A stretch of DNA of 64,000 nt, taken from the NCBI RefSeq assembly GCF_000454545.1, contig NZ_CM002139.1:4344616-4408615 (forward strand). The letters run 5' to 3'. Each line of letters starts with the position of its first letter. Positions within the stretch are counted from its first letter, which is position 1. Under the pieces are notes generated by a model. It was not told the DNA's origin. It did no database searches and saw nothing but the letters and a program-made list of their open reading frames with translations. This document shows positions 8,567 to 17,467 of the stretch, piece by piece. The translations under genes were made by a program, and so were the position numbers. Origin of the DNA: Xanthomonas cassavae CFBP 4642. Its GTDB lineage: Bacteria > Pseudomonadota > Gammaproteobacteria > Xanthomonadales > Xanthomonadaceae.

Positions 8567-9679
8567 ATGATCAAACCGCAACCTCCCCGCATCGACCAAG
8601 ACCCGCAGGATCAGACCCAGGTCCGCCTCGCCGGCAGTTGGGTGCTGGCAACCGCCCTGCCCCAGGCAGAACTGCTGCAGGCCGTGCCCGACGGGGTGCG
8701 CCGCATCGACGCGCGCGGCATCGGGCAACTGGATTCGGCCGGCGTGCTGCAACTGCTGCGCTTTGCCGGCCGCCTGGGGCTGAAGGAAGACGCCATCGAT
8801 TTCCGCGATGAACACCAGGCGCTGGTGTGCACCATCGAGGAACTCAACGACGAACGCCCCAAGCCCAAGCGCGACTACGGTTTCGTCGCTGCGCTCGACC
8901 GCCTGGGCCGCACCACCCACGGGGTCGGCCAGGGCATCCTGGAACTCAATAGTTTTCTAGGCGAGAACCTGGTCAAGATCATGCGGCTGATCCACGAGCC
9001 GCGCCGCTTCCGCCTCACCTCCACCGTGCACCACATGGAGCAGGTGGGCCTGGATGCGGTGCCGCTGGTGGTGTTGCTGTCGTATCTGGTGGGTGCGGTG
9101 ATCGCCTTCCTGGGCTCGACCATCCTGCGCGACTTCGGCGCGGAAATTTATGTGGTGGAGCTGGTCAGCATCGCCTTCCTGCGCGAATTCGCGGTGCTGC
9201 TGACCGCCATCGTGCTGGCCGGCCGCACCGCCAGCGCGTTTACCGCGCAGATCGGTGCGATGAAATCGCGCGAGGAAGTGGACGCCATCCGCACCCTGGG
9301 TCTGGACCCGATCGACCTGCTGGTGATTCCGCGCCTGCTCGCGCTGATCTTCACCCTGCCGCTGCTGACCTTCATCGCGATGATCGCGGGCCTGGCCGGT
9401 GGCGTCACCGTGGGCGCGTTCGATCTGGATATTCCGCCGCAGATGTATCTGGCGCGCATGCACGACACCATCCAGCTGCGGCATTTCCTGGTCGGGCTGT
9501 CGAAGGCGCCGCTGTTTGCGCTGGTGATCGGCCTGATCGGCTGCCTGGAAGGCCTGAAGGTCAGCGGCACTGCGCAATCGGTGGGCGAGCGCACCACCTC
9601 CTCGGTGGTGCAGACGATTTCCCTGGTCATCATCCTCGACGCGATTGCGGCGTTGTGGTTCATGAAGATGGGGTGGTGA
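8567..9679 (+). CDS. Mla-like ABC transporter permease with N-terminal STAS domain
   Basis: 370-aa inner-membrane permease of the MlaE family. Residues 1-100 form a STAS-like domain (LAGSWVLATALPQAELLQ...), fused in front of the MlaE domain that begins near LNSFLGENLVKIMRL. The E. coli system has the STAS protein (MlaB) as a separate gene, so this fusion replaces MlaB. The MlaE core shows TASAFTAQIGAMKSREEVDAI and about five membrane helices. First gene of a four-gene operon (permease, ATPase, MCE protein, lipoprotein) for phospholipid traffic between inner and outer membranes. Confidence 0.88.
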   Translation: MIKPQPPRIDQDPQDQTQVRLAGSWVLATALPQAELLQAVPDGVRRIDARGIGQLDSAGVLQLLRFAGRLGLKEDAIDFRDEHQALVCTIEELNDERPKPKRDYGFVAALDRLGRTTHGVGQGILELNSFLGENLVKIMRLIHEPRRFRLTSTVHHMEQVGLDAVPLVVLLSYLVGAVIAFLGSTILRDFGAEIYVVELVSIAFLREFAVLLTAIVLAGRTASAFTAQIGAMKSREEVDAIRTLGLDPIDLLVIPRLLALIFTLPLLTFIAMIAGLAGGVTVGAFDLDIPPQMYLARMHDTIQLRHFLVGLSKAPLFALVIGLIGCLEGLKVSGTAQSVGERTTSSVVQTISLVIILDAIAALWFMKMGW

Positions 9680-9689
9680 TGAGGCAGGG

Positions 9690-9800
9690 ATTCGACATTC
9701 GGGATTCGGGATTCGGACAAAGCCGCAGCGCGGCGCTTGCACTGGTACTGGAGAGGAAGGTGCTGTGACCAATCCCGAATCCCCGCTCCCCAATCCCGGC
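9690..9800. repeat. Inverted ATTCGGG / CCCGAAT repeat spanning the ATPase start
   Basis: ATTCGGG units occur in tandem at 9697-9716. Their complements (AATCCCGAATCCCC and CCAATCCCGG) lie at 9771-9799. The two arms enclose the ribosome binding site and GTG start of the Mla-like ATPase gene. Short direct and inverted copies of this motif are a common intergenic repeat in Xanthomonas genomes. Confidence 0.65.
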
Positions 9801-10610
9801 TCACAGGCCGATGTCGATGCAGGCGACGAGCTCGCCATCTCGGTGCGTGGGCTGACCAACCGTTTCGGTAGCCAGACCGTGCACGAGGATCTGGATCTGG
9901 ACGTGCGTCGCGGCGAAATCATCGGCGTGGTCGGCGGTTCGGGCACCGGCAAATCGGTGCTGATGCGCAGCATCCTGGGGCTGCGCGAGCCCGATGCCGG
10001 CAGCATCCAGGTGCTGGGCGCGGATGCGCGCTCGGGCCGGTTCGTCGACCGCCAGCACATCACCCGCAATACCGGCGTGCTGTTCCAGGATGGCGCGCTG
10101 TTCTCGTCGATGACCGTTGGCGAAAACGTGCAGGTGCCGTTGAAGGAACATCATGGCGAGTTTCCGGAGCGCTGGTATTTCGAACTGGCGCTGCTGAAGA
10201 TCAAGCTGGCCGGCCTGCCCGCCGATGCGCTGGACAAGCTGCCTTCGCAATTGTCCGGCGGCATGCGCAAGCGCGCTGGCCTGGCGCGTGCACTGGCGCT
10301 GGACCCGCCATTGCTGTTCCTGGACGAACCCACTGCCGGGCTGGACCCGATCGGCGCGGCCGCCTTCGACCGCCTGATCCGCACCCTGCAGCAGGCATTG
10401 GGCCTGACCGTGTTCCTGATCACCCACGACCTGGATACGCTGTACGCCATCTGCGACCGCATCGCGGTGCTGGCCGATCGCAAGGTGATCGCCAACGCGC
10501 CGCTGGCCGAGGTCGAGCAGATCGATCATCCCTGGATCCAGGAATATTTCCACGGTCCGCGCGCCCGCGCCGCGCGCGCGGCCAAGACCGACTCCACCGA
10601 GACCGCCTGA
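9765..10610 (+). CDS. Mla-like ABC transporter ATP-binding protein
   Basis: 281-aa ATPase of the MlaF type. Walker A is GGSGTGKS, the signature motif is LSGGMRKR, and Walker B is LLFLDEP, followed by the D-loop GLDP. It starts at GTG 9765, with AGGAAGG a few bases upstream; no other plausible start precedes the ABC fold. Its first residues (TNPESPLPNPGSQ) are encoded by a copy of an intergenic repeat and are probably non-essential. The downstream MCE gene starts 2 bases after this one stops. Energises the lipid transport complex. Confidence 0.9.
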   Translation: MTNPESPLPNPGSQADVDAGDELAISVRGLTNRFGSQTVHEDLDLDVRRGEIIGVVGGSGTGKSVLMRSILGLREPDAGSIQVLGADARSGRFVDRQHITRNTGVLFQDGALFSSMTVGENVQVPLKEHHGEFPERWYFELALLKIKLAGLPADALDKLPSQLSGGMRKRAGLARALALDPPLLFLDEPTAGLDPIGAAAFDRLIRTLQQALGLTVFLITHDLDTLYAICDRIAVLADRKVIANAPLAEVEQIDHPWIQEYFHGPRARAARAAKTDSTETA

Positions 10611-10612
10611 GC

Positions 10613-11539
10613 ATGGAAACCAAAGCCAATTACGTCCTGATCGGCGCCTTCACCATCGTGGCCGGCCTGGCCCTGCTGTTATTCGGGCTGTGGGCCGCCA
10701 AGTACTCCTCCGACCGCACCTGGCAGCAATACCGGGTGGTGTTCCGCGAGGCGGTGACCGGCCTGTCGGTCGGCAGCCCGGTGCAATACAACGGCATCGC
10801 AGTCGGCTCGATCACCGAGCTGACGCTGGCGCCGAACGACCCGCGCCAGGTGGTCGCGCATGTGCGAGTCAATTCGACCACGCCGATCAAGAGCGACACC
10901 CGCGCCAAGCTGGCCATCACCAGCCTCACCGGCCCGTCGATCATCCAGCTCTCCGGCGGCACGCCCGAGGCGCCGTCGCTGACCACCATCGACAAGAGCG
11001 ATGCGCCGATCATCCAGACCACGCCCTCGGCGCTGCAGAACATCACCGACACCGCCAACCGCATCGTCGAGCGCATGGACCAGATGCTCTCGGACAAGAA
11101 CGTGGCCAGCATTTCGGCCACGCTGCAGAACCTGGAAAAGATCAGCGGCGGCATCGCCGATCGCGACGAAGGCATGCAGGCGCTGATCGTCAGCGCGCGC
11201 GATGCCGCGCGCAATCTGGACACCACCCTGATCACCACCAACGGCACCATCAAGCGGCTGGACCAGAACCTGGTGCAGCAACTGCCGGGCATCCTGGAAA
11301 AACTCGACGCCACCCTGGTCAAGCTGGATTCGGCTGCCGGCAACGCCGACAACATTCTTGGCGAGAACCGCGCGGCCATCAACAGCTTCGCCAACGACGG
11401 CCTGGGCCAGCTCGGCCCCACGCTGACCGAATTGCGTGGCCTGATCCGCGACCTGCGCCGGGTCAGCGACAAACTGGACAACAACCCTGCGCGCTACCTG
11501 CTCGGCCGCGACGCACCCAAGGAGTTCGAACCGAAATGA
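10613..11539 (+). CDS. MCE/MlaD domain periplasmic lipid-binding protein
   Basis: 308-aa protein anchored by one N-terminal membrane helix (YVLIGAFTIVAGLALLLFGL). An MCE domain follows, with the family hallmark FREAVTGLSVGSPVQYNGI and TLTGPSIIQLSGG-like strands. The C-terminal two thirds are predicted helical, longer than the 183-aa E. coli MlaD and closer to the extended MCE proteins seen in PqiB/YebT-like systems. It should form a ring in the periplasm that carries phospholipid. Overlaps the next gene by ATGA. Confidence 0.88.
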   Translation: METKANYVLIGAFTIVAGLALLLFGLWAAKYSSDRTWQQYRVVFREAVTGLSVGSPVQYNGIAVGSITELTLAPNDPRQVVAHVRVNSTTPIKSDTRAKLAITSLTGPSIIQLSGGTPEAPSLTTIDKSDAPIIQTTPSALQNITDTANRIVERMDQMLSDKNVASISATLQNLEKISGGIADRDEGMQALIVSARDAARNLDTTLITTNGTIKRLDQNLVQQLPGILEKLDATLVKLDSAAGNADNILGENRAAINSFANDGLGQLGPTLTELRGLIRDLRRVSDKLDNNPARYLLGRDAPKEFEPK

Positions 11540-12180
11540 CTGCCATGCGCCTGTTGCGTCCCCTGTTGTGCATGTCGTTGCTGGCGCTGGGCGGCTGCTC
11601 GGTACTGACCGGCGGCGACAAGAAACCGGCCACCATCTACGCCCCCACCGTGCGCGTGACGCCGAATCCGGCGTGGCCGCAGGTGACCTGGCAGCTGGTG
11701 GTAGCCAAACCCAGCGCCGCACGCGTGATCGACAGCCCGCGCATCAATGTGCGCCCGAGCCCCGGCGAGCTGCAGGTCTATCACGGCGCAGGCTGGGCGC
11801 AGCCGGCTACCGACATGCTGGAAGACAGCGTGGTGCGCGGCTTCGAGGACTCCGGCAAGATCGCCGCAGTCGCCCATGTCGGCACCGGCATCCGCTCCGA
11901 TTACAAACTGGCCATCGATGTGCGCCGGTTCGAATCCGATTACGCCGGCCAGTCGCTGCCCTCGGCCCTGATCGAACTCAACGCCAAGTTGCTGCACTCG
12001 GCCGACCAACGCGTGGTCGCCTCGCGTACCTTCCTGGTTGCACGGCCTTCCAGCGGCACCGAGACCGCCGCCGTCGCGGTCGCTTTCGAGCAGGCACTGA
12101 CCCAGGTGACCACCGACCTGGTGGGCTGGACCTTGACCACCGGGCAGCAGGACAGCGCTGCGCTGCCACGTACACCGTAA
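11536..12180 (+). CDS. ABC-type transport auxiliary lipoprotein (PqiC-like)
   Basis: 214-aa lipoprotein. The signal ends in the lipobox ALGGC, with Cys21 as the lipidation site and Ser at +2, which predicts the outer membrane. The mature part, with APTVRVTPNP and DSPRINVRPSPGELQVYHGAGW, matches the PqiC/ABC transport auxiliary component family. Its start overlaps the MCE gene stop (ATGA), so it is translationally coupled. It is the expected outer-membrane partner of the MCE protein. A hairpin repeat follows 84 bases downstream. Confidence 0.82.
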   Translation: MTAMRLLRPLLCMSLLALGGCSVLTGGDKKPATIYAPTVRVTPNPAWPQVTWQLVVAKPSAARVIDSPRINVRPSPGELQVYHGAGWAQPATDMLEDSVVRGFEDSGKIAAVAHVGTGIRSDYKLAIDVRRFESDYAGQSLPSALIELNAKLLHSADQRVVASRTFLVARPSSGTETAAVAVAFEQALTQVTTDLVGWTLTTGQQDSAALPRTP

Positions 12181-12263
12181 GCCGAAGCGTCGCCCTGCAG
12201 CCGGAGCGTATCTCACCCGGCATCAGATCCAGCACGCTGCAATCGCCGGGATCCGCCGGCCTC

Positions 12264-12310
12264 CCTTCTCCCGCACGCGGGAGAAGGTGGCGCGTAGCGC
12301 CGGATGAGGG
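12264..12310 (+). repeat. Dispersed hairpin repeat (CCTTCTCCC...GGGAGAAGG type)
   Basis: A hairpin CCTTCTCCCG / CGGGAGAAGG followed by GGCGCGTAGCGCCGGATGAGGG. The same family occurs at 56038-56084 in reverse orientation and as four tandem copies at 56190-56409. Located between the Mla-like operon and the convergent alkB gene, where it could act as a transcription stop. Confidence 0.85.
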
Positions 12311-12343
12311 CACACACCGTTTCTCGGCAAGCGTGCCCCAGCC

Positions 12344-12940
12344 TCAACCCGCCCCAACCGACGCAATCTGCCGAAAGGTCAGATTGATCCGCTCCCCCAC
12401 CGGCCGCGCCGTGCGTGGCAAGGCATGCTTGTAGCAGCGCTGCGTGTCGCCGCCCATCAGCAACAGATCGCCGTGCCCCAGTTCCAGCGTCTGCTTCAGC
12501 GCCGCATCGTCGCGATGCTTGAACGCAAAGCGCCGCGTCGCGCCCAGGCTCACCGAAGCGATCAACGGCTGCGCCCCCAGCTCCGGCTCGTCGTCGCTGT
12601 GCCAGCCCATCGCATCGGCCCCGCTGCGGTAGCGGTTGACCAGCACGCTGTTGAATGGGTGCCCGGTCTCAGCCTGCAGCCGCGCACGGACTGGCTGCAA
12701 TGCATCCAGCCACGGCTGTGGCGCGAACTGCGTGCCGGAATAGCGGTAGCTGGCATCCGCATCGCCGATCCAGCTGCTAAGGCGTGGCGAATCCACTACC
12801 CGCCCAAACATGCGGATGCGGTGCACGTCCCACCGCACCTGCGCCAGCAGGGTCTGCAGCAGCGTATCGGCCTGCGCCGCGTCCAGCCATCCTCGCTGCC
12901 AGCGGATCTGCGCCCCCGGCAATGCCACCTCGGTCTTCAT
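12344..12940 (-). CDS. alkB: AlkB family alpha-ketoglutarate-dependent dioxygenase
   Basis: 198-aa Fe(II)/2-oxoglutarate oxygenase that repairs alkylated DNA bases by oxidative demethylation. The iron ligands are visible as H114 and D116 in MGWHSDDEPELG and H172 in CYKHALPRT. The 2-oxoglutarate-binding arginines lie in ERINLTFR (R184, R190). The NSVLVNRYRSGAD segment is typical of the family. ATG at 12940 (MKTEVALP) is used; an upstream in-frame start would add only nine residues. Divergent from the ETF-QO gene. Confidence 0.9.
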   Translation of the reverse strand: MKTEVALPGAQIRWQRGWLDAAQADTLLQTLLAQVRWDVHRIRMFGRVVDSPRLSSWIGDADASYRYSGTQFAPQPWLDALQPVRARLQAETGHPFNSVLVNRYRSGADAMGWHSDDEPELGAQPLIASVSLGATRRFAFKHRDDAALKQTLELGHGDLLLMGGDTQRCYKHALPRTARPVGERINLTFRQIASVGAG

Positions 12941-13065
12941 CGGCCAGACGCTAGCACGCGTGCCCACACCGCGCCGTCGGCAGCGGATGAATCGCGCCGA
13001 TTTGCCGCCGTCACATGCAATCCCGGAAAATGCGGCTCAGCCATCGAGCCAACGGGAGCGGAGCA

Positions 13066-14715
13066 ATGTCGGTAACGGGAGTCGGCGCACAGGCGCCAGA
13101 GGCGGTCGAACGTGACGTCATGGAATACGACGTCGTCACCGTCGGTGCCGGGCCGGCCGGGCTGTCGTTCGCGATCCGGCTCAAGCAGCTCAACCCTGGT
13201 TTGAGCGTGTGCGTGATCGAAAAGTCCAGCACCATCGGCGCGCACATCCTCTCCGGCGCGGTGATCGAACCCGGCCCGCTGGACGCACTGTTGCCCGGCT
13301 GGCGCGACAACCCGCCGCCGATCTGCGTGGCCGCTACCGACGACGAATTCTGGTTCCTTGGCAAGGACAGCGCGCGCAAGTTCCCGGTGGTGCCGCCGGG
13401 CATGCGCAACCGTGGCAATTTCATCGTCAGCCTGGGCGCGATGTGCGCCTGGCTGGCGCCGCAGGCCGAAGCGCTGGGCGTGGAGATCTATCCGGGCTTT
13501 GCCGCCGCCGAAACGCTGCACGACGATCGCGGCCAGGTGGTGGGCGTGCGTATCGGCGACATGGGCGTGGCCAAAGACGGCTCGCACAAGCCCGGCTACA
13601 CCGCCGGCATCGACATCCGCGCCAAGGTCACCGTGCTTGCCGAAGGCGCACGTGGTCACCTGACCAAGCGGCTGCTCAAGCGCTTCGATCTAACCGCCGA
13701 CAGCGACCCGCAGGGCTATTCGATCGGCATCAAGGAGCTATGGCAGGTGCCCGAAGGCCGCGTCACGCCCGGCAAGATCGTGCATACGCTGGGCTGGCCC
13801 GCGGACAACCACACTTACGGCGGCAGCTTCCTGTATCACCTGGACAATAACCAGATTGCGCTGGGCTATGTCAGCGGGCTGGACTACAGCGACCCCGAAT
13901 ACCAGCCGTGGGAAGCCTTCCAGCAATGGAAGAACCACGCACTGATCAAGTCGCTGCTGGAGGGTGGCAGCATCCTGTCGGCAGGCGCGCGCGCCATCGT
14001 CACCGGCGGCTGGCAGTCGCTGCCGAAGGTGGAGATGCCGGGTGCCCTGCTGATCGGCGACACCGCCGGCCTGCTCAACGTGCCCAAGATCAAGGGCACC
14101 CATCAGGCGATCCGCAGCGGTATGCTCGCGGCCGAACACCTGGTGCAATCGCAACTGGCCCCGCGAGGCTTCGACGCCAGATTACGCGCCTCCGATGTAA
14201 TGGCCGAGCTGAAGGAAGTCCGCAACATCAAGCCCGGTTTCAAGAAGGGCCTGTGGTTCGGCCTGCTCAACGCCGCCTGGGAGACCGCCCTCAAGGGCGC
14301 CTCGCCGTGGACCCTGAAGAACAAACCGGACTGGTCGGCGCTGCGCAAGATCGGCGATTACGAACAACCCAAGCGCGACTACGTCACCCGCGAGCTCGCA
14401 CCGCGCGACCGCCTGCAGGGCGTCTACTTCGCCGCTACCGAACACGACGAAGACCAGCCGGTGCATTTGAAGGTGCTGGACACCGATGTCTGCGCCACCC
14501 GCTGCGTGGAGGAGTACGACAACCCCTGCACCCGCTTTTGCCCGGCCAACGTCTACGAAATGGTTGCAGACACCGCCAGCCCCTCCGGCAAACGCCTGCA
14601 GATCAATGCCGCCAACTGCGTGCACTGCAAGACCTGCGACATCAAGGACCCCTACGAGATCATCACCTGGGTCACGCCGGAGGGTGGTTCGGGTCCGAAC
14701 TACCAGAATCTGTGA
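13066..14715 (+). CDS. Electron transfer flavoprotein-ubiquinone oxidoreductase
   Basis: 549-aa membrane-associated flavoprotein that passes electrons from ETF to ubiquinone. The FAD-binding motif VGAGPAGLSFAIRL lies about 25 residues in. The GAHILSGAVIEP and VGCSAGF-equivalent (IGDTAGLLNVPKIKG) segments are typical. The C-terminal ferredoxin-like domain supplies the 4Fe-4S cysteines in YDNPCTRFCPANVYE and NCVHCKTCDIKDP. Start ATG 13066 follows GGAG; a second Met (MEYDVV) about 19 residues in is possible. It works with EtfA/EtfB encoded at 26.6-28.3 kb. Confidence 0.95.
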   Translation: MSVTGVGAQAPEAVERDVMEYDVVTVGAGPAGLSFAIRLKQLNPGLSVCVIEKSSTIGAHILSGAVIEPGPLDALLPGWRDNPPPICVAATDDEFWFLGKDSARKFPVVPPGMRNRGNFIVSLGAMCAWLAPQAEALGVEIYPGFAAAETLHDDRGQVVGVRIGDMGVAKDGSHKPGYTAGIDIRAKVTVLAEGARGHLTKRLLKRFDLTADSDPQGYSIGIKELWQVPEGRVTPGKIVHTLGWPADNHTYGGSFLYHLDNNQIALGYVSGLDYSDPEYQPWEAFQQWKNHALIKSLLEGGSILSAGARAIVTGGWQSLPKVEMPGALLIGDTAGLLNVPKIKGTHQAIRSGMLAAEHLVQSQLAPRGFDARLRASDVMAELKEVRNIKPGFKKGLWFGLLNAAWETALKGASPWTLKNKPDWSALRKIGDYEQPKRDYVTRELAPRDRLQGVYFAATEHDEDQPVHLKVLDTDVCATRCVEEYDNPCTRFCPANVYEMVADTASPSGKRLQINAANCVHCKTCDIKDPYEIITWVTPEGGSGPNYQNL

Positions 14716-14732
14716 ACCCGCCTCGTCGTTCG

Positions 14733-16799
14733 ATGCAGACCCGCGTCCGTACCCGTCTGTTCGGTCTGTTGCGCGCCGCGTTTCGCGCCATGCCACTGGA
14801 CGAAGCGACGCGTGACCGTTGGCGCGGCTGGTTCCTGGACCGGCATGCCGATTGGGTTCCGGAACCTGTGCGTGGCAGGACCGGCCACGGCGTCTCCCGG
14901 CGTCCTGCTGCGCGCAGCGACCAGGCCGCCATCGGTCACGTGCCTTATCGCGCCCAAGCGCTGCCTGTCAACCTTCCGGCCAGCCTGATCGCCTTCTATC
15001 TGCCGCAGTTCCATCCGATACCGGAAAACGACGCATGGTGGGGCACGGGATTCACCGAATGGCGCAATGTCAGCCGTGCGCTTGCGCAATTCGAAGGACA
15101 CCAGCACCCGCGACTTCCTGCAGACCTGGGTTTCTACGATCTTCGCAATCCGCAAATCATGCGCGAACAGGCGCGCCTGGCACAGGAATACGGCCTTGCC
15201 GCGTTCTGTTTCTACTTTTACTGGTTCGCCGGCAAGACCTTGCTGGAAATGCCTATCCGGCAGTGGCACGGGGATGATGCCATCACGTTGCCGTTCTGCC
15301 TGTGCTGGGCGAACGAGAAGTGGGCGCGGCGCTGGGACGGTCGGGGCGACGACATCCTGATCGATCAGGCGCATGGTGCCGACGACGATCTCGCTTTCAT
15401 TGCGCACGTCGCTTCCTATATGCGCAATCCGACCTACCTGCGCGTTGAGGGCCGCCCGCTCCTGCTGGTGTATCGACCCAATCTCCTTCCCGAGCCTGCA
15501 CAGACCGCAGCGCGCTGGCGCGCCTGGTGTCGCGACAATGGCATCGGTGAGATCCATCTGGCTTATGTGCAGGGTTTCGAACGCCCGGACCCACGCGATA
15601 TCGGATTCGATGCAGCGGTCGAGTTTCCTCCCAATATGAGCACCCCGCCATCGGTCACGGCCCGGCAGCGCCTGCTGAACCCGGACTTTGGCGGCGAGGT
15701 GCTGGATTGGCGCGCGCTCGCAAGCGAAATGGAGCAGCGCCCGCTACGCGACTACACGCTGTATCCAGGGGTGAATCCAGGCTGGGACAACGAGCCGCGC
15801 CGCTCCGGCAAGGGACGCGTCTATCTGCATGCATCGCCTCGCCGCTATCGGGATTGGCTGTCGCACACCGTGCGGCATCGCCTCGCCGATGCACCGGCTG
15901 CGCATCGCCTGGTATTCATCAATGCCTGGAACGAGTGGGCCGAAGGCGCCGTCCTGGAGCCGGACATGCGCCTTGGGCATGCCTGGCTGGAGGCAACACG
16001 CCAGGCGCTAACGCGCCCGGTCGAGGTCGAGTGGGCACCGCGCCGGCACCGCGCCTGCGTGGTCGTGCACGCATGGTATCTGGATGTCCTGGACGAGATT
16101 TTCGATGCGCTCACGCACTCTGCCGCCCCATTGCGGCTGATTGTCACCACCGATCCGGCCTTGGTCGAGCAGGTCCGTCAATGCCTGCGCCGGCACGGCC
16201 TCGACGCAGAGGTGGAAGGCTTCGAGAATCGAGGCCGGGACATCTTGCCGTTCTTGCATGTCGCCAATCGGTTGCTCGACGAGGACGAGCATCTGGTGTT
16301 GAAGCTGCACACCAAAAAATCGACGCATCGCGATGATGGAGACGCGTGGCGGCGCGAGATGCTAGCCGCGTTGCTGGGCGGGGAGCGCGTGGATGCGGTC
16401 GTCGGCGCGTTCGCTGCCGACCCGCAACTTGGCCTTGCCGCGCCGAGGGAACATCTGTTGGCGGTCACAGACTTCATCGGCGGCAATGCCGATGCCTTGG
16501 ATTATCTCGCCGTTCGCACCGGCACGGACGCGGTGACCGAACAAGACCTGTTCGCCTCTGGCAGCATGTTCTGGGCGAAGCTCGACGCCTTGCGCCCGGT
16601 ACTGGACGCGCATCTGCAGCCTGACGATTTCGAAAGCGAGCAAGGCCAGATCGACGGGACCCTGGCGCATGCGATCGAACGCTTCCTGGGCCGCGCGGTC
16701 ACCGAGTCAGGGTATCGGATTGCCAAACTCGAAAGCCTCATGGGAAACAGCGAGCCGGCTTCAGCCACGCCCTATCGCTATGCACGCAAGGCGCCGTAA
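14733..16799 (+). CDS. Two-domain glycan protein: WbsX-like plus RgpF-like
   Basis: 688-aa protein. Residues about 85-410 match the WbsX/glycoside hydrolase 99-like domain found in O-antigen clusters: AFYLPQFHPIPENDAWWG (residues 87-104), then TGFTEW. INAWNEWAEGAVLEPD closes the domain. Residues about 430-670 match the rhamnan synthesis F (RgpF) domain, with FENRGRDILPFL, LKLHTKKSTH and FASGSMFW. These combinations occur in polysaccharide clusters and are thought to act in glycan assembly; exact activity is unknown. It starts 17 bases after the ETF-QO gene, so it may ride on that transcript. It stands 14 kb away from the LPS glycosyltransferases. Confidence 0.8.
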   Translation: MQTRVRTRLFGLLRAAFRAMPLDEATRDRWRGWFLDRHADWVPEPVRGRTGHGVSRRPAARSDQAAIGHVPYRAQALPVNLPASLIAFYLPQFHPIPENDAWWGTGFTEWRNVSRALAQFEGHQHPRLPADLGFYDLRNPQIMREQARLAQEYGLAAFCFYFYWFAGKTLLEMPIRQWHGDDAITLPFCLCWANEKWARRWDGRGDDILIDQAHGADDDLAFIAHVASYMRNPTYLRVEGRPLLLVYRPNLLPEPAQTAARWRAWCRDNGIGEIHLAYVQGFERPDPRDIGFDAAVEFPPNMSTPPSVTARQRLLNPDFGGEVLDWRALASEMEQRPLRDYTLYPGVNPGWDNEPRRSGKGRVYLHASPRRYRDWLSHTVRHRLADAPAAHRLVFINAWNEWAEGAVLEPDMRLGHAWLEATRQALTRPVEVEWAPRRHRACVVVHAWYLDVLDEIFDALTHSAAPLRLIVTTDPALVEQVRQCLRRHGLDAEVEGFENRGRDILPFLHVANRLLDEDEHLVLKLHTKKSTHRDDGDAWRREMLAALLGGERVDAVVGAFAADPQLGLAAPREHLLAVTDFIGGNADALDYLAVRTGTDAVTEQDLFASGSMFWAKLDALRPVLDAHLQPDDFESEQGQIDGTLAHAIERFLGRAVTESGYRIAKLESLMGNSEPASATPYRYARKAP

Positions 16800-16808
16800 C
16801 GGCGCCTT
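16788..16808. terminator. Palindrome at the end of the WbsX-RgpF gene
   Basis: AAGGCGCCG and CGGCGCCTT flank the stop codon TAA, a perfect 21-base palindrome between convergent genes. No T-run follows, so termination is plausible but unproven. Confidence 0.45.
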
Positions 16809-16837
16809 GCTGCCCGTGCCCGGGATCGGCCGCGATC

Positions 16838-17467
16838 TCAGGCCCGGAATTCGGCACCGGTCTTGGTGCGTAGCTCGGACAGCTCCACCCCATCTGCGGC
16901 CTCCACCAGAACCAATCCGTCGGCGGTGACATCGAACACCGCCAGGTCGGTGATGATGCGATCCACCACGCCCACGCCGGTCAGTGGCAGGTCGCACTCG
17001 CGCAGGATCTTGTGGCTGCCGTCCTTGGCAACGTGCTCCATCAGCACCACCACGCGCTTGACGCCGGCCACCAGGTCCATCGCGCCGCCCATGCCCTTGA
17101 CCATCTTGCCCGGTACCATCCAGTTGGCCAGGTCGCCGCGGTCGGTCACCTGCATTGCGCCGAGAATGGCCAGGTCGATGTGGCCGCCACGGATCATCGC
17201 GAACGAATCGTGGCTACCGAAGTAACTGGCGCCGGCGCGCGCGGTCACCGTCTGCTTGCCGGCATTGATCAGGTCTGCGTCTACCTCCTCTTCGGTCGGA
17301 AACGGGCCGATGCCAAGCAAGCCATTTTCCGATTGCAGCCACACATCCACGCCGTCGGGGATGTGATTGGCCACCAGGGTCGGCAGGCCGATCCCCAGGT
17401 TGACATAGGCGCCATCAGTCAATTCGCGTGCCGCACGAGCGGCCATCTGATCGCGGGTCCAGGCCAT
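16838..17467 (-). CDS. scoB: 3-oxoacid CoA-transferase subunit B
   Basis: 209-aa beta subunit of a succinyl-CoA:3-ketoacid CoA-transferase. The catalytic glutamate sits in [11 protein letters not shown], and the [13 protein letters not shown] segment is typical. It transfers CoA from succinyl-CoA to acetoacetate for ketone body use. Its ATG overlaps the subunit A stop codon by one base, so the two are coupled. In Xanthomonas LPS literature the pair next to xanA has also been called lpsI/lpsJ, a positional name only. Confidence 0.92.
   Translation of the reverse strand: MAWTRDQMAARAARELTDGAYVNLGIGLPTLVANHIPDGVDVWLQSENGLLGIGPFPTEEEVDADLINAGKQTVTARAGASYFGSHDSFAMIRGGHIDLAILGAMQVTDRGDLANWMVPGKMVKGMGGAMDLVAGVKRVVVLMEHVAKDGSHKILRECDLPLTGVGVVDRIITDLAVFDVTADGLVLVEAADGVELSELRTKTGAEFRA

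Noticed and set aside
13908..14732. Upstream extension of the WbsX-RgpF reading frame into the ETF-QO gene
   Set aside because: This part is the +1 frame of ETF-QO. The true start is the ATG at 14733, where WbsX-family N-terminal sequence follows.
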